Source of the DNA: Ailanthus altissimus
Lineage: Eukaryota > Streptophyta > Magnoliopsida > Sapindales > Simaroubaceae
DNA: 64,000 nucleotides
Assembly: GCA_946807835.1 (NCBI GenBank)
Contig: OX327691.1
Span: forward strand, 15,675,688 to 15,739,687
Reading direction: 5' to 3'
This document shows positions 11,024 through 23,202 of this stretch, piece after piece. The notes beneath the pieces were generated by a model that saw only the letters and a list, made by a program, of their open reading frames with translations, ran no database searches and was not told where the DNA came from. Positions within the stretch are counted from its first letter, which is position 1, and each line of letters starts with the position of its first letter. The translations under genes were made by a program, and so were the position numbers.

Positions 11024-12870
11024 TTATCTCTCCAAGTTACGAATGTCTGCGGGCTTCAATTTGATATAATTCATGAATATATTATATTTACCTTTTGTCT
11101 TATAAAGCTTCTCTAGAGCCTTCTCATGGACTTTATTATATTTCTTTATTAACACCATAATCTTATCTAACTTCGTTTTCAATTCATTAATGAGTTTCAA
11201 TGATTTCATGAAATATAAACATTTCAAGTTTGATATAAATTAAAAATATGTTGTAGAATTATTGAAAAAGAAAATTCACAACCGAGACTATGCTTAGCTA
11301 TCATATCTTCACGAGTTTTGTAAACTTTTTTTTCTTGTAAACTTATAATGTGCCTAAGAGTTGATATAATAAAGTCTCTTGTAAACCATGCTCTGTTTAT
11401 GTGTATTTGATAGTCGTCCAGCTCGACCATAATAACTGCATATCCCATAAAGCCTAGTAAAACGACTCCACTTAGTAAGGTTAGGTGTGTCAAGACTAAC
11501 AGCCTTTGAGGGTCATTACCTTCAAATTTCCTCGAGTAAGGCCTGCCAAAATAATGAAAATATGATAAATTCTAAACGAGACAATTTTTGGATCATCAAT
11601 CTTTATATAAATAAAATCATATTACTTGTTATTTATCTACATAATAATAAATACAAAAACAATCACTTGAAAATCATGTACTAGAAGCAATTAATAATTT
11701 CTATGTGAAATCTTTGTTATGATGTTCCTTACATTAGTGTTATCTAAAAAGCAATTCAATACAACATTAAATGTTATATCCTCTACGCAAACATTTGACC
11801 TCCGTGTGCAAACAGAAGGCTACAAATAAGGTACAATCAAGTATAAGCAATTCCTATTTGTCTAAATTAAAGAAAATAAATAGCTTAATAAATTTGATAT
11901 TTTGAAATTTCTTTATGCGATATTGCAATGTAATGTCCAATGGAAAAAGCTTCATGCTTTGGATTCTAATTTTAACTCCCAGTCTCGCTGCTACTTGGTT
12001 ATCATACAAAAGACATTGTATAGGACCTTATTCCTAGTGTTAAAAACATCATGTTTTTACATCAACATAAAGGCTTTGAATTCATTTGAAAGAAAATAGC
12101 TAGAGGGATAAATCTTGAGGAACTAAAAAATTTGTCGGACCATAGTCTTTCTAGATTTATATATTGGACTATCCAAATTACAGGCCTGACCATAGTCTTT
12201 CCGGATTCATAAGCCTTAAATGGACAAGCAATTCTTCATTAAAGTTTTGTAATTTATTTTTCTTAAACTCTACAAAATAAATCTATTTTAAACAATCTCA
12301 CGCCTCTTAACAAAATCATATAGTGGCATTTATAGGATGACAAGAAATATGGCCTTTGCAACCTAAACAAGATTTGCTCAAGTTTGGCCTTCTGGTCCTT
12401 AAGCTATTTTAGTGACTTCTTATAAGTCCCAAAATGTAGACTATATTTTCTATATTTTTTTTCCTTATGTTCCTACAAGAATAGCAACTTGATAAACAAA
12501 ATAAAGCATTAAATATTAAATTTAATTAATTAAAATTAGATAACAAATTTATTTTATTTCATAACAAAAAATTAACTTACCTTAAGTACATTGAAGTTTC
12601 AACAGCATGTTTTTAAACAAGACACTTCAACTTTTGTGCTATCTCAAAATTAGGATCAGCGGGTTGTAAGCAATGACATTCTATTCTTCGACCAAGCTTT
12701 ATTGGGCGATCATCAAATATTTTTGCCTCGACAATATGTGCCCTCACAAGTCTTTATATTTTTGACATCATGACAAGAAACTCAACCATAAATGAGATAA
12801 TGACTTTCATTTGCTTTACATTTTCTCTCTCTACCAGAGCACATCGTGGATTTTCCTTGATTCTATGTAG
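11024..12870 (-). pseudogene. Weak minus-strand coding traces, unidentified
   Basis: Three patches look coding-like on the minus strand. At 11224-11493 there is an 89-residue frame with a hydrophobic start and KTREDMIAKHSLG. At 11024-11227 there is a lysine-rich frame suggestive of a coiled coil (KLINELKTKLDKIMVLIKKY). Near 12640-12770 a stretch reads RAHIVEAKIFDDRPIKLG. They are separated by stops and AT-rich DNA, and no domain is recognisable. They could be exons of one decayed gene or transposase remnants. Confidence 0.25.
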
Positions 12871-13069
12871 TTAGTAATAAATTGAACATTTTTTATTGTC
12901 CTAAACTATATATTTTATTTAAGGTTTACCAATTGTTCAATTGCCTTTTCGCACATAATTTTTAGGGAATTATTTTTATTATTATAATTATGTAGATAAT
13001 AAAAAGTATTATAGTTTTATTTATATAAAGATTGATGATAATACTTTCATCATTCCCAAAAAAATTTCT

Positions 13070-13249
13070 CGTTTTAGAGGAATAGTCTGAAGTTAACTTA
13101 GAAGAATTAGTGTATTATAAGATAATAAAGATTAGGCTTTTTAAGTTGGAGTTAGAAAGCCCATGGGTCTTCCAGTCCCTCTACTAGCTCAAATTCTAAT
13201 CAAACTCTAATTTCTTAATCCTAATCAAATTATAAATATCCAAGGGAAA

Positions 13250-13295
<46 letters not shown>

Positions 13296-13619
13296 AGGTA
13301 TGTAATAAGAAAAGTGACCATAATCATACAGAGAAAAATTCTTTTACGTATTCTTATGTGAAAAAATAATTTAGTTAATATCATTCTCTTAAATTTGGGT
13401 ATTAGTAATTTTAGAGATTAAGAAATATCCACGTGCCCATACACGTTGAGTTTGAAGATTGAGAATAGTAGAGAAGATTGCAGCCATTCAATTCAAGATC
13501 TGCCATAGTAAGGAATTGAGGTAATCTTCTATTCCTATACATGTAATTATGAACAAGACGATCTGGTTTCCGCTGCGTTTATTTTTATATAAATAGAAAA
13601 TTTTTATTACCAATCAACA
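13070..13619 (+). repeat. 5' LTR (truncated), copia family B
   Basis: Homologous to the last 500 bp of the 3' LTR, including ttggagttagraagcccatgg and the gacgatctg segment near the end. It ends TCAACA beside the primer site. An internal TA run is much longer here (about 42 bp at 13252-13293) than in the 3' LTR. Confidence 0.9.
13252..13293. repeat. (TA)n microsatellite inside the LTR
   Basis: About 21 TA units. The equivalent position of the 3' LTR (about 20016-20028) has only about six, so the array expanded after insertion. Confidence 0.95.
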
Positions 13620-13621
13620 AC

Positions 13622-13632
13622 TGGTATCAGAG
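13622..13632 (+). other. Retrotransposon primer binding site (family B)
   Basis: TGGTATCAGAG two bases after the LTR end, the usual Met-tRNA primer site of plant copia elements. Confidence 0.9.
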
Positions 13633-15357
13633 TCGCCTTATTTCATATTACATGTATAATTTATTTTTATGTATGGTAGTAATTATTTATTGTGGCACCA
13701 ATTGCATATTTAATCTATATTTGTTATTTTTATTAATTATGTAATAAATAGTTGTGCCTATAATAATAAATGGTTAGGTTAATTTTTGGTGATTCTTTAT
13801 ATTTTTCTTTGTAAACTAAATAAATGATTTAAGGTTTTTTTTTATTTTATAATCTAAATTTTTTTTTTATTACTTTGTTGTAATTAAAAAAAAGAAGGAG
13901 AAAAAAAGACAAGAAAAATGTTTTAAAAAAAGAAGAGAGAAACAGCAGGAGCGGCGCACAGTGTATGGTTCATTTGGAAATTCTTATATAGGCCCCTTCT
14001 AGTTATAAATAATTTTGTTTTTGTGTAAGAAGATTGTATCTTATATAAATAGACCCTTAAAAGTTTGTCATAAATAGGCCCTAACAAAAATTTTATTTCA
14101 CTCAGCGCCCTACAGAATTTGGATAATTATAGTTTGGTTAGAGAACTTTGAGATATTTGTTAATAGGTTCGCAAGTTCGACCAAAATTTATTTTTTGACT
14201 AATTTTTGGTATTTACTAATTTAAAGTTAGCCCAAACTCCTTTTAATCTTGGTTTAAATTTTATTATAGCTATTTTATTAAAATTATTAGGTCTAAAAAT
14301 ATTTTTTATTTTAATTATTTTGAAGGCCCAAAAAAATTTTAAGCTTAAAATAAGCCCACTTTACTTTTAAAATAAGTGGACCAAAGAAAATTAAGATGCC
14401 CAAAATTTAAGGCCATAAAAGAAGATAAATAAGAGGAGGTAACATTATGGAAGTGCCCATGTTGGCTCAAAGGAAGACTTTAAAGAATTTAGGCTTAATT
14501 TTTAATATTTTTTTTCCTCGAAAAAAATTATGAATTATGGGTTATTTATTTATTTAGTTAATTGATTGGATGAATAATATGTCATATAGATTAAGAGTGC
14601 TACATTTACATGTCCATACATAAAATATATCATATTGTATGACATTAATGTTCTAATGAGATTAGGATAAGATTATTGTCATATTTTTATATTATATTAA
14701 TTTATTATTTGACGTGACTTTATTAATTATTTTATAAAAATAAATTTAGATATTAATAAGTAGAACGTTATTTTATAAATTAATTAAAAACTCTAAGAAA
14801 TAAAATATTGAGTGAGAGAGGGCTTTAGGCATAAAGTCAATGGCCTCCATTATTAGTCATATAGTAAGGTAGATTAATGCCTTACCTCAAATCTTGTGAG
14901 CTCCCTATGGAGAGTATTAATCATAATTGGTTATTAAATAGGACTTCCCTAAAGGATAAGATCAAATATAGGACTCATGCGAAACTAACTATCCTACGAT
15001 GGCTTTTATAATTGAGAAATATAAAGGATTTAAATGATGGTTGTACACTCAACTTAGGTTGATTGATATCCTCCTTACGGAGTTCTTGTCAATTAAATTT
15101 AAGGGTAAAATAATCGGTAGTTTATTATTATTTGATACGAGATATCTAGATAATAATAATAATAAATTAGTATGGTACTAGTTTAATTTATGACAGATAC
15201 GACCACCCTACAAAGGCGTATTCTAAATAAAAATTAGATTACCGATGTATAATGTAGTTAAGGAGTTCTATATAAATGCATTTCATGTATTCATGTAAAA
15301 GTAACACATGCTTTCAGATAATGTATGCTCATGTATGATTTTTTTTTTTCAGAATCA
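13633..15357 (+). other. Untranslated leader of copia family B
   Basis: About 1.7 kb between primer site and gag start with no sustained reading frame. This is within the range of long leaders in plant copia elements, although a nested insertion cannot be excluded. Confidence 0.6.
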
Positions 15358-15827
15358 TGTCTTCATGCAGCACACTAGCATCAATCCTTAACAAAAATAA
15401 GTTAACCGGAAATAATTATATAGATTGAGAAATGAACTTAGATATTGAACTCACAGTTGAAAAGCACAAATATGTCCTGACTGTTAAATTCACTCAAATA
15501 CCTAATGAAAATGCACCCTAAGATGAAATAGATGCTTATAATAGTCAATTGAATAAGGGTTCATCTTCATTTTTTGGTCTCAATCCTAGAGGAAAGAGTA
15601 GTAAGAAGAAGAAGAAGAAGCCAAAGGAAGCATCTAATTCAGAGTTTATGCAAATTCATAAAAAGGTAGTAAAGCCCAAAGAAAATTGTTTTCAATATGG
15701 CATTAAAGGGCATTGGAAGACAAACTGTCATTTAGTTAAGTTTTCAATAACTAAAAGGATAGCTTCACCTTCTGGTAAAATTCTTTTCATTGAGACATGC
15801 TTAGTGGTTAATTTTACTAATTCCTGA
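15358..15827 (+). pseudogene. Copia gag remnant (family B)
   Basis: Starts MSSCSTLASILNKNKLTGNN, a typical copia gag start. A TGA at 15426-15428 stands where Trp is expected. Most of the middle of gag has been deleted, so a late lysine-rich segment (15549 on) follows quickly. The zinc knuckle CFQYGIKGHWKTNC has its second cysteine changed to tyrosine, so nucleic-acid binding would be impaired. Total length is far below a full gag. Confidence 0.8.
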
Positions 15828-17041
15828 ATAGTAGATTCTGGAGCCACTAATTTTAATTACAATTCATTGCAAGGGTTCCAGGAAACTAGACAACTCAATG
15901 AATGGGAGATCAGTCTAAGGCTAGGAATTGGCGCAACTGTTGCAGTCAAGGCAGTGGGAGTTGTTCAACGTTATTTTGATGATTGTAGGACATTAATATT
16001 ATATGATTGTTTGTTAGAAATAGAACTCAAACGTAATTTGATTTCAGTTAGTTATTTGAATAAATTTGGTTATTCTGTTATATTTGACTCAACTGTGGTG
16101 ATAAAAAAAAATAAGTCGTTTATATGTTTCGGTACACTAGTTAACAATCTATACTGCATATATCCTAAAATCAACTCACTACATGACACGGAATTGAATA
16201 ATGAATCTAATCACCATAAGAAGGTTAAAATGACTCCCACTAATCAAACGTATCTATGACATCTACGTCTTGGTCATATTAGTCTAGATAGGATCCAACG
16301 ACTAGCCATAAATGGACCTTTGAGTTCATTAGATATTGAACCATTACCAGTTTGTGAATCCTGTATAGAAGGTAAAATGATCCGAAGACCCTTTAATACT
16401 AAAGGTAATAGAGCTATTGAAACGTTAGAATTAGTGCACTCTGACGTGTGTGGTCCCATGAGCACACAAGTTAAGGGATGTTATGAATATTTCATCACTT
16501 TCATTGATGATTATTCTAGATTCGGTTATGTGTACCTAATGCGCCATAAGTCTGAAATGTTTGATAAATTCAAAGAGTTTCGGGTAGAAGTGGAAAGGCA
16601 ATTAGAAAAACATATAAAGGCACTTCGATCTGTTTGAGGTGACGAACACTTCTATAGTGAGTTCAGGACCTATTTGTTAAACAATGAGATATTATTTCAG
16701 TTGACTGCACCAGGGTCACCCCAGTAAAATGGTGTAGCAGAAAAGAGAAATAAAACTCTTATTGAATAATTAGGTCAATGATGAGTTATTCAACTTTACC
16801 TATCTCGTTCTGGGGTTATGTGTTAGAAACAATCATGTATCTTCTTAACTTAATTCCATCTAAGTTAGTCCCTAAAACACCTCTGAAAATGTGGATAGGA
16901 CGTAAACCAAGTTTACGTCATATAAATATATGGGGTTGTCCAGCATATGTGCTAAAAGAGAAGATAGACAAGTTAGAATATAAGTCAGAAGTTTGTCTAT
17001 TTGTTGGCTATCCTAAAGGAACAAGAGGAAGTCTTTTCTAG
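15825..17041 (+). pseudogene. Copia protease and integrase remnant (family B)
   Basis: The protease active-site text is IVDSGAT just after a TGA (15825-15827) that replaces a conserved Trp. A gag-pre-integrase HHCC zinc region (HLRLGH ... CESC, about 16260-16375) and the integrase core follow, with LVHSDVCGP and FIDDYSR carrying two of the catalytic acidic residues. The third lies near NGVAEKRN, beside a TAA at 16725-16727. Further breaks are TGA at 16257 and 16635, a frameshift near 16765 and TAG at 17039-17041. The segment YSTLPISFWGY through CLFVGYPKGTRG is typical of the integrase carboxyl end. Confidence 0.9.
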
Positions 17042-17101
17042 AGTTCTCAAGATAAGAAAGTATTAGTTAGCACTCATGCAATCTTTCTTGAAGAATACTA
17101 T

Positions 17102-18900
17102 ATGAAAGACTTCAAGCATAGGAGTAAGATAATTCTTGATGAGTTATCTAGGAACTCTAATATTGTGCTTGATAGAGTCAATGAATTAATTCCCAATCCA
17201 GATCATAATAACCAACCAGAGCCAGTTGCAGAACAACAACCACTGGTACATCGTCATAGTGAGAGAATTATTAGACGTCCAACTAAGTACATGTTAATTG
17301 GAGAGTCATTTCAGACAGTCTCCAATGAGCATGAACTAGATCCTACTAGTTATGATGAAGCAGTGGTTGATAAAGATGCAAACCATTGGCATAAGGCTAT
17401 GAAATCAGAAATGGATTCCATGTATTCCAATAAAGTTTGGGAACTTGTAGAGAAACCTGAAGGGATAAAACCCATAGGATATAAATGGGTCTACAAGAGA
17501 AAAAGAGGAGTAGATGGAAAAATAGAAACCTTCAAAGCTAAGCTTGTAGCTAAAGGGTACACTCAAAAAGAAGGTATCGATTATGAGGAAACCTTTTCAC
17601 CAGTAACTATGCTCAAGTCTATTAGAATTATCTTATTCATTGCAGCAAATCTTGATTATGAGATTTGACAAATGGATATCAAGACTGCATTTCTTAATGG
17701 CAATCTTGAAGAAAGTATCTATATGATACAACCAGATGAATTTATAGCTATTCGCCAAGAGCACATGATTTGTAAACTGCACAAATCTATCTGTGAGCTT
17801 AAACAAGCATCTAGATCATGGAACATCAGATTTGATCATGCAATCAAATCATTTAGTTTTAATCAAAACCATGATGAACCTTGTGTTTATAAGAAGATAG
17901 ATAAACAATTAGTGGTTTTTCTAATCCTGTATGTAGATGATATACTACTCATTGGAAATAATGTAGGAGCATTATCATCATTTTAAATTTGGTTATCTAA
18001 CCAATTTGATATTAAGGACTTAGGTGAAGCTAGTTACATAATTGGAATTAAGCTATTATGAGATCGTAAAAATAAGATGTTAGCTTTATCTCAAGTTGCA
18101 TATATAGAGAAAATTCTGGTTAGGTTTGCTATGCATGAATCCAAAAAGGGATCACTTTCTTTTAGACATAGAATTTATCTATCCAAGAATCAATGTCCCA
18201 AAACTCTTGAAGAGATAGATTACATGAGAGGAATTCTATATGCATCAGTAGTAGGAAGTCTCATGTATGCAATACTATGTACTAAACTAGATATTTGTTA
18301 TATAGTCAGCATGGTCAGCAGCTATCAATCTAATCCAGGACCAGAACACTGGACTGCAGTAAAGCATATATTTAAGTACCTTCGGAGAATGAAAGATTAT
18401 ATGCTCGTGTATTCCAGTGAAGATCTTATACCTATTGGGTATACAGATTTGAATTTCCTATCATATAAGGATGCCCGGAGATCTATTTCAGAATATGTGT
18501 TTACTTTAAATGGTGGAGCTATAAGTTGAAGAAGTGCAAAGTAATCATGCACCGCAGAATCTACCATGAAAGCTGAATAGGTAGCTGCGTCAGAAGCTAC
18601 AAAATAGGCTATATAGCTCCGGAAGTTCCTTATGAAGCTTAAGATGGTACCTACTGCTTAGATGCCTATTATTATTATTAAGATAATAACAAAGGCATTA
18701 ACACAGTTTAAGGAACCGAATACCACAAGAGAAGAAAACACATTAAGAGAAAATCATGTTTGGTAAAGGAATTTTGTGCAAAATGGTGAGGTCATGATAT
18801 CTAAGATTACGTAAACAAATAATCTAGTGGATCCATTCACCTAAGTCATTGCTAGTAAAGAGTTTTGAAACTCATATGAATAATATTGGGGTTCAATAGT
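17102..18900 (+). pseudogene. Copia reverse transcriptase and RNase H remnant (family B)
   Basis: The reverse transcriptase starts with WHKAMKSEMDSM and includes YKWVYKRKRG, FKAKLVAKGYTQKEGIDY and, after a stop, MDIKTAFLNG. The catalytic YVDD box is intact at 17930-17941 (ILYVDDILLIGN). The connection region and an RNase H start (IGYTDLNFLSYKDARRS) follow. Stops are at 17666, 17984, 18059 and 18527. RNase H decays past 18527, where CTAEST and AASEAT are still visible. Most stops are one transition away from the expected Trp, Arg or Gln codon. Confidence 0.92.
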
Positions 18901-18916
18901 TATTCGACATGCTTTA

Positions 18917-18930
18917 GGGTAAGTGGGAGA
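18917..18930 (+). other. Polypurine tract (family B)
   Basis: AGGGTAAGTGGGAGA-type purine-rich segment immediately before the 3' LTR start, in the position of the plus-strand primer of copia elements. Confidence 0.8.
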
Positions 18931-18931
18931 T

Positions 18932-20354
18932 TGTTAGACATATAATGTTATTTATGCCTTTAAAGTATGTGTAATAATATTTTATTAGGTTAATAAAGTT
19001 TATTTATATATATAATTACGTATACATTGATGAGCTCATATTTATAAAGTATGTGATCTATGTATTAGGCATATAATGCTAATAAAGAGGGTATAGATCA
19101 CAAGTTCTTTATAAATTAAATCTAGTTCACAACCATTAATGAAAAATCGCATTTCATTATGTAAGGTTGTAATTTTTCTGCTTCTTATAGTGGATGATTT
19201 ACCTTGATCATCGAAGTTGAGACTTCAAGTAGAAAAACTAGTGTATATGATACATTAAATAGGACTACTGTGAATTTTGATCTGGTTAACTAAATGTCGT
19301 AGATCTTAATTCACAAAAGCTTTAATAAGCTTGATTGATCTTAATCCTGAGCGGGTAATGAACTTATATTCATGCGTTATATCTTTTGAGCTATCACGGA
19401 GTTAGATCCATATAAACGGTCAAAAACTCAATAACTTTGAGATATAATTTCATGAGTCGTATGAATATATATTTGCAAGATGAAATCTAATAATTAATGT
19501 CCACCTAATATGTTTGCAGTACTTGATCATTAAAATCTGTAGCCACAGTTTATTCAATAAAATTATTTATTGAATAATAATATTTATTTATAAATTTATT
19601 TACAAATATAGATATATTAAAAATGATCATTAGAGAATTCAAGGACTTAGGGGCAAATAAGTAATTAAAGAGGCAAGACATTTTTTTTGGGCCTAACTTT
19701 AATTATGGACATCAATTAGAGAGTCAATTAAGTAGTTATTGTTGATCTAAAGATCAAGTCTAATTTAATTAAAAAGAGTTTTAATTAAATGAGTTTTTAT
19801 TTTATAACATGAGTTACTAGAGTACAACCCTTGACTTTTAGTGGAATAGTCTGAGGTTAACTTAGAAAAATTGGTGTATTATGAAATAATAAGAACTATG
19901 CCTTTTAAGTTGGAGTTAGGAAGCCCATGGGTCTTACAGTCTTTCTACTAGCTCAAATCCTAATCAAACTCTAATTTTCTAATTCTAATCAAATTATAAA
20001 TACTCAAGAGAGATCCATATATATATATGAGAGGTGTGTAATAAGAAAAGTGATTATAACCATTAAGAGAAAAAAAAATTTACGTATTTTTACGTGAAAA
20101 AAGAATTTAGTTAATATTATTCTCTCAGATTTGGGTATTAGTGATTTTAGAGATCAAGAAAGATCTACGCGCCCACACGCGTTAAGTTTGAAGATTGAGG
20201 ATAGTAGAGAAGATTGCAGCCATTCAATTCAAGATCTGACATAGCAAGGAATTAAGGTAATCTTCTATCCCTATACATATAATTATGAACAAGACGATCT
20301 GACTTCTGTTACATTTATTTTTATATAAACAAAAAAATTTATTACTAATCAACA
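18932..20354 (+). repeat. 3' LTR, copia family B (1423 bp)
   Basis: Begins TGTTAGACATATAATG directly after the purine tract and ends TAATCAACA. Its last 500 bp match the 5' LTR and its first part matches the degenerate minus-strand copy at 36560-37832. Confidence 0.9.
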
Positions 20355-21440
20355 TGCACTATAAGCTATTTAAAGGATTTATGTTTTGTAATTTTTCTCC
20401 TCATTTTATAACTTTAAAAAATAAATAAGTAGTCATAATCCCAATTTGATATAATGTTGTTTTAAAAATAAAATAAAATAAATCAAAATTTATTGCGTGA
20501 CACAACTCGCATGCTGCGTAATAATGTGCAGCCCGCAATACGCATACTTAAATTACATTTATTTAAATAATATTTTATAGTTTGCTTACAAAATTTTAAA
20601 AATTAAATAATTTAAATTTGTAAAAATATAAATTTTTTATTTTAATTATTTAAAATTTATTAATATAATTATATTTAAATTTTAAAAAATTAAATTATTT
20701 TTACTGCAAATGCTTAAATTACATTGCATGCATAGTGCGATTTGGCACTGTTCACAACTGTTTAATTTTTTGGGCAAAAATTTTATAACAATTTTCTTTT
20801 ATTTTTTAAAATTTTAATTTTTTAAATCGTTAATTTATTTTAATTCCCATAAAATTAAATTTATTGACAAAATTAATTAAAAAAATATAAATATTTTTTG
20901 TAAATTACACAAATAAGGATAAAAAAATAAAAACCATGTGTTTTGTAATTAAATCATACAAATTTTGACATTGGTCAAATTCGAAATTTCTCTTTTATTT
21001 ATGGCATTAACACTGTCATCCTTGAGAGGATTACAAATTATATTTTTGTGGTGATTTTAATTTTAATTATAATATTATTTTTTATGTAATTAAAAAATAA
21101 AAATGCATTTATAATTTTATTAAATAAAAAATAAATTTTTTTTAAAAATAAAAATATTATTGTAATTAAATAATAAAAAAATATAACTAAGACCATAACC
21201 ATAATTAAGGTATAATTTATGTTTAATATTCCTTTTATTTACTAAACAACTATTCCCTCGTACATTCTATTTAATGTTTATGTCCTTTTATTCTACAAAT
21301 CAATAGGTGTTACATGAATCTGGCTCTAGATGAAATCGCATTTGTCGAATGAAAATAAAGAATTTTACAACATAAAAATCAAGGTCCATCTAACAAGATC
21401 TTTTTGTTTTAAAGAAAGAGATAGTTTTATATAATAAACC
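20355..21440. other. AT-rich intergenic DNA
   Basis: Long A/T stretches. A few words recur in loose inverted arrangement (gcatgctgcg near 20510 and gcatgcatagtgcg near 20725), but no element boundaries are supported. Confidence 0.55.
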
Positions 21441-22199
21441 GATTTAGAGCCAAATAGAGTCAACGGAAAGTTAGCTCAATGTTCTCTTATCTTCTCTCCT
21501 TTGCTTATTATTGTAACACGAATTGCAAAACTAAGAATGCAATTGACAAAGATAACAATTATTCATTGCCCATTGTGGCTCTGGCCCCGGAAAAGCATCT
21601 TTTTATAATATATAATCTTGTACCTAGACTAGACAGCCACCATGCTTGCAATCTCGGAGAGGCTGCAAAATGAAAGGAATTTATAATAAAATTTAACATT
21701 TATAAATCTGTAATGATAAAAGAACGTCAATCTCAGAGATTTTGTTGCACAAAACGCAGATGTGAAACTTGTCTCACCACCGCACTGTCTATCAATCACC
21801 AACTTAATCTCTTTCTCTTTCATTAGCCTCCGGAGTTAGCTTCGTTTTTGTTTTATCTTGCAAGGCTGATTTTTTTTTATAGAAATCAATAAAGATACAG
21901 AAATAGGGCTTTCTAATATTAATCAAATGTTAAAGAATTTAACGAAATTTAATAATATATTTTCATATCGAGAACGTCCGACTCAATCTCTCAAAGTTAA
22001 GGAAAGAGAAATACCTCTAATTGGAAAACTTTTTAAAAGACAGGAGAAAATACACTCTAATAACAAGTGAGTAAAATAAATAACCCTCACACATAGAGAA
22101 ATACAAATATTATTACAATTACTGTTACAAATCAAACAACACACAAAATAGTGATCACGAACAACCAATAAGTTCCATCGGAACTAGCACCAAATAAAA
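21441..22199. other. Unassigned DNA of mixed composition
   Basis: Short frames on both strands (for example 21479-21673 and 21983-22168) lack conserved motifs and splice context. No gene is claimed. Confidence 0.5.
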
Positions 22200-22720
22200 T
22201 ACAATTTACAAAAGTGGCCACTTTGGGTGTGGCGTCGCTGGAACAGTGTCACCATTGTCGAAAAGGTCAGTGGATGCTAACCCTATGGCGGAGCACGGAC
22301 GATACGGCCAAGGAATTTGCCGACTGTGAATCAAGGGCGGTAACTCTCCCGCGAAACTCTGTAGTGACCGACGGAAAAAAGGTTTGACTCAGACCGAGCG
22401 GCTTAGCACGGTCAAAGGAGCATGGCGCAAATCGTGGGCTCTGAGGTGGTCTAGTTCTTGTAGAATCGAAGAGCAACGGTCGACAATATTGGACGAAGAT
22501 ATAGAAGCAGAGAAAGACCGGCCACAAAGCAGCACAAAGAAACAAAAAAAAAAATATGAAAGCCACTGACAATAATAACATATCTAAGCCAGGGGCAGAA
22601 AGACGATTTATTTAGTCATCGGAGAGGGGACCAAAAGGCCTCCTCTCCAATGGCGGTACTCTGATTGAAAAGACTGGGCTACTGAGGTTTCTTTCGGCCG
22701 ATGAAAAGAATTTTCAAGAG
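22200..22720. other. GC-richer island of unknown origin
   Basis: About 500 bp visibly richer in G and C than the flanks, with many CpG words (ggcgtcgctgg, ccgaccg). A minus-strand frame (22267-22581, 104 residues) begins with a very hydrophobic stretch (SVAFIFFFLFLCAALW) and then turns arginine-rich. This could be chance in a biased sequence. It may be a captured gene fragment or the GC-rich core of a Mutator-type element, but no terminal repeats were found. Confidence 0.35.
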
Positions 22721-23202
22721 AAAGCTATCTATTTTTGTTTAAAATCCTAAACCCAAGAAAATATCATCGTATGTTAATTTAATATCCACAAAAGTGAAAA
22801 CTTATTACCCAACGTCACAGGCTCACAGCCTTTAACAATCAAAACCTATTTCAGAATCCGCCTCATCCTCACCGTTGGTCTGGTTATATTTGTTTATATG
22901 TTTTCTTTTTTCCAAGTTTCATTTTCTTTCTAAAAGAAAGTGATATAATGCCAAACTGTAAAATAATGATGCAATGATGCGGACATGCTCAAAATGCAAT
23001 CACTTATACAATCCCTCAAATTTATAACAATTCAACATTTCACTAAATTCGTTATTTGACAATTGGTTGAGATCATTTAATTAAAATTTTTTAATATATA
23101 TTTTAGCACATAATCATTAGTAGAAATATTTTAATTTAAATTGAGATACAAAATTTTATTCATAAATTTTATAACAATTTAACAATTAGTTTAGTGAATT
23201 AC
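22721..23202. other. AT-rich intergenic DNA
   Basis: Nothing recognised up to the solo LTR. Confidence 0.55.

Larger units (their letters stand above)
13070..20354 (+). mobile_element. Ty1/copia retrotransposon, family B, decayed
   Basis: A full-order but inactive copia element: 5'-truncated LTR (13070-13619), primer site 13622-13632, an untranslated leader of about 1.7 kb, gag, protease, integrase, reverse transcriptase/RNase H remnants (15358-18800), a purine tract (18917-18930) and a complete 3' LTR (18932-20354). The 5' LTR matches only from about 19848 of the 3' LTR onward, so its first roughly 0.9 kb was lost. Domain order protease-integrase-RT-RNase H identifies the copia superfamily. 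The integrase and RT text resembles the TNT1-94 type. No intact frame remains. Confidence 0.93.

Noticed and set aside
15549..15827. Possible cellular CCHC zinc-finger protein
   Set aside because: Context (gag start before, protease motif directly after, LTRs on both sides) shows it is retrotransposon gag.
22267..22581. 104-residue frame with a signal-peptide-like start
   Set aside because: The hydrophobic start comes from a T-rich tract on the minus strand. No conserved motif, and the overlapping plus strand is also open.
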